64,000 bases of DNA from S010-25 sp964441285 (lineage in GTDB: Bacteria; Pseudomonadota; Gammaproteobacteria; SZUA-229), in assembly GCA_964441285.1 (NCBI GenBank), contig CAYTUK010000007.1, forward strand, positions 62,001 through 126,000, in the 5' to 3' direction. The notes beneath the pieces are model-generated. The model saw only the letters and a list, made by a program, of their open reading frames with translations. It was not told the DNA's origin and did no database searches. Each line of letters begins with the position of its first letter. Position 1 is the stretch's first letter. Position numbers and translations under genes: made by a program. Below, in pieces: positions 9,593-17,435 of this stretch.

Positions 9593-10317
9593 AAATATTG
9601 GCGCTTGATACTGCAACAGAATCCTGTTCGGCGGCGCTGTATCAGGACGGTGGAATTATTTCGCGTTATCAGCTCGCGCCGCGAAAGCACAGCCAGCTAA
9701 TCCTTAAAATGATTGATGAATTAATGCAGGAAGCGGGTGTGAAACTGTCTAATCTGGACGCAATTGCGTTTGGTCGTGGTCCTGGTGCTTTTATGGGTGT
9801 TCGTATTGCTGCTGGCGTTGTTCAAGGTCTTGCTTTTGCACAGGATCTACCTGTTATTCCAGTGTCAAATCTTCTCGCGATTGCAGCAGAAGCTCGCTAC
9901 CAGACGGGTGCAGAAAACATTCTCTGCGCCATTGATGCGCGCATGAGTGAAGTTTACTGGGCCGCTTACCAGTTTAACAAAACTGGCAGCTGGGAAAATA
10001 TTGTTGATGAATGTGTCTGTTCGCCACAACGTGTCATTTATCCAAATAAAGGTATCTGGCTGGGTGCAGGCACAGGCTGGGGCAGTTACGCTGACAGGTT
10101 GTCGATGGCAGCAATTAATCTAAAAACTATTTTGCCTGCATGTTTACCTTCAGCCACGGCAATTGTTCATCTGGCAGTGAAAGACTATCAGCAGGGACGT
10201 ACTGTTGTCGCGGCAGAAGCACAACCCGTCTATTTGCGTAATAATGTAGCAAAGAAACCACAGCAGAAGACCTACGCTTCCTATTTGAATTTGAAAAACA
10301 CAAAGTCTGGTAATTGA
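9589..10317 (+). CDS. tsaB: tRNA t6A synthesis protein TsaB
   Basis: Partner of TsaD in making N6-threonylcarbamoyladenosine at tRNA position 37. The 242-residue product begins KILALDTATESCSAALY, has the RKHSQLILKMIDELM block and the GRGPGAFMGVRIAAGVVQGLA block typical of TsaB (YeaZ). The actin-like fold lacks the metal-binding residues of TsaD, as expected. Start ATG overlaps the helicase stop by four bases, so translation is coupled. The neighbouring rimI seen in some genomes is absent; the next gene is prfB. Confidence 0.94.
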   Translation: MKILALDTATESCSAALYQDGGIISRYQLAPRKHSQLILKMIDELMQEAGVKLSNLDAIAFGRGPGAFMGVRIAAGVVQGLAFAQDLPVIPVSNLLAIAAEARYQTGAENILCAIDARMSEVYWAAYQFNKTGSWENIVDECVCSPQRVIYPNKGIWLGAGTGWGSYADRLSMAAINLKTILPACLPSATAIVHLAVKDYQQGRTVVAAEAQPVYLRNNVAKKPQQKTYASYLNLKNTKSGN

Positions 10318-10327
10318 AACAAGAGCG

Positions 10328-10405
10328 AATAGTGTTAACGATCTATCTTTATACAACATGGCGATACAATGGTTACATACTAACAGTACAGATGAAAAGG
10401 CTGGC
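10328..10405. repeat. Degenerate mixed family A/B repeat
   Basis: The stretch GATCTATCTTTATACAACAT resembles the outer arm of family B (compare 14881-14900), and TACTAACAGTACAGATGAAAAGG resembles the left end of family A with one to two changes. The two degenerate pieces lie back to back upstream of prfB. No gene is present in 10318-10469. Confidence 0.4.
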
Positions 10406-10469
10406 GGTATGCTTTTACGGGTTTCTCCGGTAAAATTCGATGATTAGACAAACAGGTGTTAAATAAAGT

Positions 10470-11565
10470 ATGGAAATTAATCCAGTTACCAATAAAATAA
10501 ATGACCTTGGTGAGCGTACGCAGTCGCTAAGGGGGTATCTTTGACTTTGACAGGCGTAAAGAAGAGCTTGAAGAAGTCAATCGTGAGTTAGAACAACCAG
10601 GGGTTTGGAATAACGCCGAGAACGCGCAGAAACTTGGCCAGGAACGTGTTCGCCTGGAAAAAATTGTACTCGTTATTGAAAGCTTAAACGCAGCACTGGA
10701 TGATGCTGGAGTGCTACTGGAGATGGCGGTAGAAGATAATGATGAGAGCAGTGTTGCCGCTGTTATTGAGGATTTAACCGCACTGGAATCAAAGGTTATT
10801 GAGCTAGAGTTTCGGCGTATGTTCTCCGGCGAAATGGATGCCAACAACGCATTTCTGGATATACAGTCTGGTTCTGGTGGCACTGAAGCACAGGACTGGG
10901 CCGAAATGCTATTGCGTATGTACTTACGCTGGGGTGAGGCGCATGGTTTTACAACGGAACTGATGGAAGCATCGCCCGGTGATGTTGCGGGTATAAAAAG
11001 TGCTACGATTCGAATTGCCGGTGAATATGTCTATGGTCGGTTGCGTACCGAAACAGGCGTGCATCGTCTGGTAAGAAAATCTCCGTTTGATTCCGGTAAT
11101 CGTCGCCATACTTCTTTTGCAGCGGTATTTGTATCGCCCGAAATTGATGATGACATCGAAATTGATATTAATCCGGCAGACCTGCGGATTGATGTTTATC
11201 GTGCCAGTGGTGCGGGTGGTCAGCATGTGAACCGAACCGAATCAGCGGTACGTATTACGCACAACCCGACCGGGACTGTCGTACAATGTCAGAATGATCG
11301 GTCACAACATAAAAATAAAGCCAGCGCGATGAAGCAGTTAAAGGCTAAACTGTATGAACTGGAAATACAGAAACGCAATGCCAATCAGCAGGCGATTGAA
11401 GAAACCAAATCGGATATAGGCTGGGGTAGCCAGATACGTTCGTATGTACTCGATCAGTCACGGATTAAAGATTTACGCACCAATGTTGAAACAGGGAATA
11501 CCCAGGCAGTGCTGGATGGTGATCTTGATCAGTTTATTGAGGCAAGTTTAAAACTTGGGTTCTAG
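10470..11565 (+). CDS. prfB: Peptide chain release factor 2, with programmed +1 frameshift
   Basis: Releases peptides at UGA and UAA. Translation starts at the ATG at 10470 and reads 24 codons to CTT TGA; a +1 shift skips T10542 and continues GAC TTT GAC AGG in the frame that runs to 11565, giving about 364 residues. The shift site is preceded by the internal Shine-Dalgarno AGGGGG (10530-10535), as in E. coli. The downstream part has the SPFD stop-codon recognition motif (after VRK) and the GGQ motif (SGAGGQHVNRTES). Without the shift the gene would look broken; it is not. It is autoregulated by RF2 level through this site. Confidence 0.96.
10530..10545 (+). promoter_or_regulatory. prfB programmed frameshift site
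   Basis: AGG GGG TAT CTT TGA C: internal Shine-Dalgarno, slippery CTT codon and in-frame UGA (10542-10544) followed by C, the context known to promote +1 shifting in RF2 mRNA. Low RF2 favours the shift, which raises RF2 synthesis. Confidence 0.95.
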
Positions 11566-11621
11566 GCCAGCGCTGATTAACGCCTGCATGTTTTTACTAC
11601 GGTCGCGTTAATCTTATATAT

Positions 11622-11786
11622 CCATGTTGTATAAGGATTGTTTATGATAATACATGGTGATATGAAATGGGGTTTATTGCGGTGACCGTCTGTCGCATGG
11701 AAGCGGCAGCCGAGCGTACAGGGAGGTATTCACAGCGGGTCACAGCAATAAACCTTAGTTCATATCACTGATAGTTAACGAGACAG
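11622..11786. repeat. Family B long palindromic repeat
   Basis: A large imperfect inverted repeat: left arm at 11658-11687 (TGATATGAAATGGGGTTTAT onward) pairs with right arm at 11738-11767 (GGTCACAGCAATAAACC onward). The outer left part (TTGTATAAGGATTG, then TTATGATAATACATGG) recurs in other copies, and the right end reads GTTAACGAGACAGC. The loop core GACCGTCTGTCGCATGGAAG through GGGAGGTATTCACAG aligns with the family A core. It fills most of the prfB-lysS gap (11566-11875). Confidence 0.7.
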
Positions 11787-11855
11787 CAATAATATATTTT
11801 ATATTTACTGTTGAGTCGTATAAAAATGTAAATCCATTAGTATAATAAGTAAATT

Positions 11856-11879
11856 ATGATGAATAAAAAAAATTTATGA
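11856..11879 (+). other. Possible seven-codon leader ORF overlapping the lysS start
   Basis: ATG ATG AAT AAA AAA AAT TTA TGA encodes MMNKKNL; its stop overlaps the lysS ATG (ATGA). Two of the seven codons are lysine, the substrate of the downstream enzyme. No good ribosome site is visible, so translation is uncertain and the A-rich composition alone may explain it. Confidence 0.2.
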
Positions 11880-13411
11880 GTAGCGAAAATACAATCGATA
11901 AAAAGGGTGTTGATGCAGGGATTAGTGCTGAAGACGAAAATAAATTTATTGCACAACGTCGTGAGAAATTAAATAATTTACGCAACCAGGGGAATGCTTT
12001 TCCTAATGACTTTCGGCGTGATAGTTATGCGACGGATTTGCATCAGGCATACGACAGTAAAAGTCGTGAGGAGCTGGAAGCACTCTCGATCTCTGTTGCG
12101 GTTGCCGGACGCATGATGGCCAAACGTGTTATGGGTAAGGCCAGTTTTACCCAGGTTCAGGATATGACCGGTCGGATTCAGTTGTTTTTGCAGCGCGACA
12201 GTTTACCAGAAGGAGTCTACAACGAAGGCTTTAAAAAATGGGATGTTGGTGACATTATTGGTGCAACCGGTACATTGTTCAAAACTAAAACAAATGAACT
12301 TTCGATTAAAGTGGAGACTATCCATCTACTGACAAAATCTTTACGGCCATTGCCAGAAAAATTTCATGGCCTGACCGATACTGAAATGCGTTATCGTCAA
12401 CGTTATGTTGATTTAATTATGAACGAAGAGGTTAAGCAAACCTTTCGGATGCGGACAAAAATTATCGGTTTTATTCGGCAGTATTTTACGGCACATGATT
12501 TCATGGAAGTTGAAACCCCGATGATGCAAATAATTCCTGGCGGAGCGACGGCAAAGCCTTTTGAAACGTATCATAATGCACTCGACCTGCCAATGTATTT
12601 GCGTATAGCGCCTGAATTATATTTAAAACGCCTGGTTGTTGGTGGGTTTGAACGCGTATTTGAAATAAATCGAAGTTTTCGTAACGAAGGTATTTCCACA
12701 CGACACAATCCAGAATTTACCATGCTGGAATTTTATCAGGCCTATGCGGATTATCATGATCTAATGGATACCACGGAAGATCTTTTGCGTAAGCTGACTG
12801 AAAATGTTCTCGGTAGTAGCATGATACAAAGTGAAAAGACTAGCTTTGATTTTGGTAAAGTGTTTGATCGTTTATCCGTGTTTGATTCAATTTTAAAATT
12901 TAATCCTGCGCTTGATGCACAACAGCTAAGAACGCTAGATGGCGCACGAAAAATTGCCGAAGGCCTGGGTATTCCTTTTAAAGATAGTTATGGACTGGGT
13001 AAAATACAAATCGAGATTTTTGAGAAAACAGTGGAACATCGCTTAATCAACCCAACCTTTATTACTGAGTACCCAACAGAAGTTTCCCCACTGGCACGGC
13101 GCAGTGATAAAGACCCTTTTGTGACTGATCGGTTTGAATTTTTTGTTGGTGGTCGTGAAATTGCCAATGGTTTTTCCGAGTTAAATGATGCCGAGGATCA
13201 GGCGGAACGCTTTCAGGCTCAGGTGGCAGAAAAAGAGGCGGGTGATGATGAAGCCATGCATTATGATGCCGACTATATTCGTGCACTGGAATACGGTTTA
13301 CCACCAACGGCAGGCGAAGGGATTGGCATTGATCGTCTGGTGATGTTATTGACGAATTCAGCATCAATTCGAGATGTGATTTTATTTCCGCATATGAAAA
13401 AAGTGGATTAG
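11876..13411 (+). CDS. lysS: Lysyl-tRNA synthetase, class II
   Basis: Charges tRNA-Lys. The 511-residue product has the N-terminal OB-fold anticodon domain (VAGRMMAKRVMGKASF...DMTGRIQLFLQ, about residues 75-110), motif 1 (FMEVETPMMQ), motif 2 (FRNEGISTRHNPEFTMLEFYQAY) and motif 3 (GIGIDRLVMLL near the end). Length is normal for bacterial LysS. The usual prfB-lysS order is kept, separated here by a family B repeat. A minimal upstream reading frame (11856-11879) overlaps the start codon. A strong bidirectional terminator follows. Confidence 0.97.
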   Translation: MSSENTIDKKGVDAGISAEDENKFIAQRREKLNNLRNQGNAFPNDFRRDSYATDLHQAYDSKSREELEALSISVAVAGRMMAKRVMGKASFTQVQDMTGRIQLFLQRDSLPEGVYNEGFKKWDVGDIIGATGTLFKTKTNELSIKVETIHLLTKSLRPLPEKFHGLTDTEMRYRQRYVDLIMNEEVKQTFRMRTKIIGFIRQYFTAHDFMEVETPMMQIIPGGATAKPFETYHNALDLPMYLRIAPELYLKRLVVGGFERVFEINRSFRNEGISTRHNPEFTMLEFYQAYADYHDLMDTTEDLLRKLTENVLGSSMIQSEKTSFDFGKVFDRLSVFDSILKFNPALDAQQLRTLDGARKIAEGLGIPFKDSYGLGKIQIEIFEKTVEHRLINPTFITEYPTEVSPLARRSDKDPFVTDRFEFFVGGREIANGFSELNDAEDQAERFQAQVAEKEAGDDEAMHYDADYIRALEYGLPPTAGEGIGIDRLVMLLTNSASIRDVILFPHMKKVD

Positions 13412-13456
13412 TTTCCCTAAAGCTATAACACCTGTTTCTTAAAAACATTTGAGCAT

Positions 13457-13489
13457 AAAAAAACCGCTGTAAGCAACAGCGGTTTTTTT
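13457..13489. terminator. Bidirectional terminator between lysS and adk
   Basis: CCGCTGT / ACAGCGG stem (13464-13470 and 13476-13482, loop AAGCA) flanked by seven A on the left and seven T on the right. It serves the convergent genes lysS (plus) and adk (minus). Confidence 0.92.
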
Positions 13490-13514
13490 AATACAGCTAA
13501 TTGAAAAGCAGACC

Positions 13515-14156
13515 TTACAAACCAAGCTTTTCTTTAATGGCATTAATAACTGCATCAGAAGATGTCGCATTAACGGATAACAGCATATCTTCATTTTTAT
13601 AGAAACCAACCAGCGGCGCGGTTTGCTCGTTGTAAACATTTAGACGGTTGCTGATCGCTTCTTCAGTTTCGTCGTCGCGCTGTACGACCGGGCCACCACA
13701 TTTGTCGCAGATAGCGTCTACTTTTGGTGGGTTGGATTTAACATTATAAATTTCACCGCATTTGGTGCAGGTGCGACGGGTGGTTAAACGGTCGAGAATC
13801 ACATCACGGGGCACGTCAATCTCTACTGCGCAATCCAGCTTTTCACCCATTTTTTCCAGTAGCACTTTGAGTGCTTCTGCCTGTGGAATAGTGCGTGGGA
13901 AACCATCCAGTAAATAGCCGGTTTTACAGTCATCTTGTTGTAGCCGTGCTTCCATAATGCCCATAATCAGCTCATCCGATACCAGATCGCCCGCTTTCAT
14001 TGCGGCCTGTGCCTGTTTTCCCAGCTCAGTACCCGCAGCAACGGCACCGCGCAGGATGTCACCCGTTGATATTTGAACAGAGCCGTCCATTTTTGTTAGC
14101 AGTTTTGCGACCGTGCCTTTGCCAGCACCGGGCGCACCTAAAAGAATCAGTTTCAT
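13515..14156 (-). CDS. adk: Adenylate kinase with zinc-type LID
   Basis: Interconverts ATP+AMP and 2 ADP. The 213-residue start (MKLILLGAPGAGKG) is set by the P-loop at the N-terminus and by a GAGGAA ribosome site just upstream; the longer open frame upstream is not part of the gene. Motifs: P-loop GAPGAGKGT, STGDILR, DGFPRT, and a LID carrying four cysteines at about residues 130, 133, 150 and 153 (CTKC...CDKC), the zinc-binding form common in Gram-positive bacteria and rarer in gammaproteobacteria. A second adenylate kinase without these cysteines is at 35647-36303. Confidence 0.95.
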   Translation of the reverse strand: MKLILLGAPGAGKGTVAKLLTKMDGSVQISTGDILRGAVAAGTELGKQAQAAMKAGDLVSDELIMGIMEARLQQDDCKTGYLLDGFPRTIPQAEALKVLLEKMGEKLDCAVEIDVPRDVILDRLTTRRTCTKCGEIYNVKSNPPKVDAICDKCGGPVVQRDDETEEAISNRLNVYNEQTAPLVGFYKNEDMLLSVNATSSDAVINAIKEKLGL

Positions 14157-14374
14157 CGTAGTTCCTCGAAAAGAGTTAATGGTTGCAGACGATAATTCGC
14201 CAATATGTGTAAAATCAGGGGCATATTGTCTAGTTTTTGTGCATGGAAAGCAAATATAATGCATGGTATTGTGATTTTACTCGTTCAGCCGATTTTAACT
14301 GTTACTGGCTCACAGAGATTGCCGTTAACGTGCTGATGATGGGCAACATTTATTAAGGTTTATGGATAATCGTT

Positions 14375-14785
14375 ATGTGTAGAAAAGAAGTTGGTGCATT
14401 TGTCTATCAGCTTGATGAAGATGGCTTAAAACTGGTGCTGATAAATAATCGAAAGCAAACGCGCTGGATTTTACCCAAGGGACAAATTGAAGAGAATTTA
14501 AGCGATAAGAAAGTGGCGCTTAAAGAAGTTTATGAAGAGGCCGGTATTATCGGTATGCTGGAAAAGGATCTTCCGGTAAAAGTGGTGCGTTATATGAGCC
14601 GCACCGGTTCAGTAGAATTACATGTTTACACTGTGCAGATAGCCTATATGCTGGACCAGTGGCCGGAAAAACACTTCAGGCAGCGTGTTATGGTTGATGT
14701 GGATGTGGCACTATTAATGGTCAGGAAAAAGGCGTTACGTGTGTTGATTACGCAGCTAGCCACTGAAATTGAACAGGGTTATTAA
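14375..14785 (+). CDS. Nudix hydrolase
   Basis: Small 136-residue hydrolase of nucleoside-diphosphate-linked compounds; exact substrate unknown. The Nudix box is seen as GQIEENLSDKKVALKEVYEE followed by AGI (G-x5-E-x7-[R/K]E-x2-EE-x-G), with lysine in place of the usual arginine. The preceding WILPKG is typical of the diadenosine/diphosphoinositol polyphosphate group. It lies 213 bases before a polyphosphate kinase 2 gene on the same strand with a family B repeat between them, so a shared role in polyphosphate or dinucleotide polyphosphate turnover is possible but not shown. Confidence 0.85.
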   Translation: MCRKEVGAFVYQLDEDGLKLVLINNRKQTRWILPKGQIEENLSDKKVALKEVYEEAGIIGMLEKDLPVKVVRYMSRTGSVELHVYTVQIAYMLDQWPEKHFRQRVMVDVDVALLMVRKKALRVLITQLATEIEQGY

Positions 14786-14792
14786 TACTGGC

Positions 14793-14905
14793 GAGGCGCA
14801 CACGCTCTTGTGCAGGAGGTATTTACAGTGGGTCATAGAAATAAATCCCAGTTCACGTCACAATGTATTATCATAAACAATCTATCCTTATACAACCTTT
14901 ACCTA
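14793..14905. repeat. Family B palindromic repeat, partial
   Basis: Contains the core GGAGGTATTTACAGTGGGTC, the arm ATAAATCCCAGTTCACGTCA and then the reverse complement of the family B outer arm (TGTATTATCATAAACAATC, TATCCTTATACAACC). Beyond it a short CTGTCC/GGACAG hairpin (14911-14934) ends in AACGGGACAGTCG, a tail also seen at 11786, 19766 and 30454. It is upstream of the PPK2 gene. Confidence 0.65.
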
Positions 14906-14998
14906 GGAGCCTGTCCGAGAAAATTAACGGGACAGTCGTGGTTGGTTATTTATACTGTCGGTAAGTGGCTAATCGATTATTAGCGAAAGCAGAGAAAC

Positions 14999-15865
14999 AT
15001 GGGAGCCATGATGGATTACGATGAATTTTTTGAGAAAGTAAAAGATAATGATGATGGCTTTTTAAAAAAAGTTTATAAACGCTACAGTAAATATACACAG
15101 GAGCAGACGTTAAGACCTTACCAGGCAGAGTTAATAAAACTTCAGAATCATCTCGAAAAGCACCAGAAAAAAATGATTATTCTGATTGAAGGCCGCGATG
15201 CGTCAGGGAAGGGTGGTGGTATTCGCCGTATTACCCGTTTTATGAATGAAAAGCACTATCGTGTGGTTGCACTGGGGAAGCCTTCCAATGTTCAGCTAAG
15301 CCAGTGGTATTTTCAGCGTTATATCGAACAGTTCCCGCGTGGAGGAGAAATTGTTCTGTTTGACCGTAGCTGGTATAACCGTGCAATGGTTGAGCCGATA
15401 TTTGGTTTTTGCAGTCAAGATGAATATGCTACTTTTATGAAAACCGTACCGCGTTTTGAAGAAGACCTGGTTGCCCATGGAATTATCTTTTTAAAAATTT
15501 ATTTTTCAGTATCAAAGCGTGAACAGGCTGCTCGGTTTAAAGAGCGTGAGGAAAATCCATTAAAACGCTGGAAGCTGAGTGAAATTGATGTGCAGATGCA
15601 GGAGCGTTGGGATGAGTTTACACAGATGAAGTATCAAATGTTAAAACAAACCCACACCTATACTGCTCCCTGGTATGTTATTCGCAGTAATAATAAATTT
15701 CTTGCTCGTCTTAATGCCATTAAAAGTATTTTAAATAATATTGAGTATGAAGATAGAAACCTTAATCTGGATTATATGGTTGATGACTCTGTTTTTTATT
15801 CCGGTGCACACGAAGTTGAATTGATGGAAAATCACCTGCATGAAAAAGGCAAGTTTATGGTTTAA
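14999..15865 (+). CDS. ppk2: Polyphosphate kinase 2
   Basis: Transfers phosphate between polyphosphate and nucleotides. One-domain 288-residue PPK2: Walker A GRDASGKGG at about residues 65-73, LID/Walker B region FDRSWYNRAMVEP, and the conserved tail up to YEDRNLNLDYMVDD. Whether it prefers ADP, GDP or AMP cannot be read from the sequence alone. Start could also be the ATG nine bases downstream (MMDYDEFF). It follows a Nudix gene. Downstream at 15932-16056 is a family A repeat. Confidence 0.93.
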   Translation: MGAMMDYDEFFEKVKDNDDGFLKKVYKRYSKYTQEQTLRPYQAELIKLQNHLEKHQKKMIILIEGRDASGKGGGIRRITRFMNEKHYRVVALGKPSNVQLSQWYFQRYIEQFPRGGEIVLFDRSWYNRAMVEPIFGFCSQDEYATFMKTVPRFEEDLVAHGIIFLKIYFSVSKREQAARFKEREENPLKRWKLSEIDVQMQERWDEFTQMKYQMLKQTHTYTAPWYVIRSNNKFLARLNAIKSILNNIEYEDRNLNLDYMVDDSVFYSGAHEVELMENHLHEKGKFMV

Positions 15866-15931
15866 GCCTGGTGATTTTATGGGTACGAACATGAGTGAGA
15901 GCAACCCAGCCCGTATCACGCTGATCATTGA

Positions 15932-16056
15932 CTAACAGGATGGATGAAACGGATACTTAAGGTGTCAAGACACGCTGTCAATTCATCAATGTTGGCCCGA
16001 CACCCACATCCCTGCGGCTGATGGTCTTGAACCATAAATATCCGTTTCAGTAATAG
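15932..16056. repeat. Family A palindromic intergenic repeat
   Basis: Left end ACTAACAGGATGGATGAAAC with TGAAACGGATA, right end TATCCGTTTCA: the inner 11 bases are perfect inverted complements. The internal core (GACACCCACATCCCTGCGGC) is the reverse complement of the core in the other family A copies, so the core lies in the opposite orientation here. It fills the gap between PPK2 and moaA. Confidence 0.7.
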
Positions 16057-16066
16057 GTGCTGGTTC

Positions 16067-17080
16067 TTAACCGCCTGTCATGCTCATTAACCGAACGACC
16101 TGCTCAGGTTTTTCATTGAATTCATGTTTTTCAGGTTTTTGTTTGATGGCATGAATGATAACGGTTTTTAATTCGGCGTTACTGATACCCTGGCGTAATA
16201 GTGGACGTAGTTCAACTTTATCGTTCTGCCCCAGGCATAAGTGAAGTGTGCCATTAACGGATAAACGTACCCGATTACAGCTTGCACAAAAGTGTTGTGA
16301 GATCGGAGTGATAAATCCAATACGTAGATTTGTGTTTTTAATTTGAACGTATCTTGCCGGGCCGCCACCTGGCATAACACCTGGAATGAATGTATAACGG
16401 TTTGCCAGTTGTTGTTTAACAGACTGTAAATCGATATAGTGTTTACTTGCCTCATCGCTGGTGCTTCCCATTGGCATGGTTTCAATAAGACGTAGCGTGA
16501 AGTCATGTTGCAAACAAAATTCCACCATGTTTTCAAACTCATCTTCATTGCGCCCTTTCATGGCAACCATGTTGATTTTTATCGGTGAAAAACCGGCCTG
16601 TTTTGCTGCCATTAAGCCATCCAGGACGGGTTGTAGTTTCCCGCCGGTAATGGCTTTAAATCTCTCTGGGTTTAATGTGTCAAGACTGACATTGATTCTT
16701 GATACACCCGCATCATAGAGCTTGTTAGACTGTTTATCGAGTAAGATGGCATTGGTGCTCAGTGATAAATCATCAAGACCGGGCAGTGCAGTTAGCTGTT
16801 GTGCCAGCGTGCTAATATTTTTTCTAACCAGGGGTTCACCACCCGTTAAACGTACGCGGGAAACTCCCAGTTCGGTAAAGGCTTTGACAATTTGCGTAAT
16901 CTCACTAAAAGTTAACCAGTGTTCAGGTTGTTCAAAATCCTTAAAGCCATTGGGCATACAATAGAAACAACGCAGATTACATTTATCCGTTACCGATAGA
17001 CGCAGATACTCAATGCGACGGCCAAATGGGTCGATGAGTGACGTTTGTTTGTGCTGCATGTGCGTGTTCATAATGTGCAA
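16067..17080 (-). CDS. moaA: GTP 3',8-cyclase MoaA
   Basis: Radical-SAM enzyme for the first step of molybdopterin synthesis. The 337-residue product has the N-terminal radical-SAM cluster CNLRCFYC, the GGEPL motif, the C-terminal second cluster FCASCNRVRLSVNGTLHLC and the conserved C-terminal double glycine (MSMTGG). Several N-terminal methionines (positions 1, 4, 8) are possible starts; the conserved region begins at about residue 14. It is on the opposite strand to moaB and moeA, which lie 2-4 kb away. Confidence 0.95.
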   Translation of the reverse strand: MHIMNTHMQHKQTSLIDPFGRRIEYLRLSVTDKCNLRCFYCMPNGFKDFEQPEHWLTFSEITQIVKAFTELGVSRVRLTGGEPLVRKNISTLAQQLTALPGLDDLSLSTNAILLDKQSNKLYDAGVSRINVSLDTLNPERFKAITGGKLQPVLDGLMAAKQAGFSPIKINMVAMKGRNEDEFENMVEFCLQHDFTLRLIETMPMGSTSDEASKHYIDLQSVKQQLANRYTFIPGVMPGGGPARYVQIKNTNLRIGFITPISQHFCASCNRVRLSVNGTLHLCLGQNDKVELRPLLRQGISNAELKTVIIHAIKQKPEKHEFNEKPEQVVRLMSMTGG

Positions 17081-17225
17081 TGTTTAGAGTGTACTAGCTT
17101 ATTGGTGTTGGCAACATGCTGGCATGATCTACGTCAAATGGGAATATCCAGTAGTTGACAGGTGGTTATATGCCCAGAGTTGCTTTGTTATGGTGAAACC
17201 AGCTGTTATCAGGTACCTTAAAAGT

Positions 17226-17344
17226 TACTCACAGGATAGATGAAAAGGCTAGCCATTGTTCAAGACCGTCAGCCGCGGGGATGCGGGTGTCGAGTCTATA
17301 GGGATGTATTCACCAGGTGTCTTTAACTATCCGTCCTGTTAGTA
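17226..17344. repeat. Family A repeat, complete copy
   Basis: Best complete copy: left end TACTCACAGGATAGATGAAA, right end ACTATCCGTCCTGTTAGTA, which are imperfect inverted repeats of each other. Internal core GACCGTCAGCCGCGGGGATG, then GGGATGTATTCACCAGGTGTC. It is the only recognisable feature in 17081-17435 between moaA and the kinase-like gene. Confidence 0.7.
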
Positions 17345-17435
17345 TATTGCATATCAGAAAAAAATTTAAAAAAGGTGATGCAAATTTCCAATGTATAAAA
17401 ACCCGTTATGGTTTTGGTTGTCAGTGGTTGTGTAA

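Noticed and set aside
10470..10544. prfB as a broken gene because of the in-frame TGA
   Set aside because: The stop is part of the known RF2 frameshift signal.
13515..14264. Longer adenylate kinase with a 36-residue N-terminal extension
   Set aside because: The extension has no homology and the ribosome site lies directly before the internal ATG at 14156.
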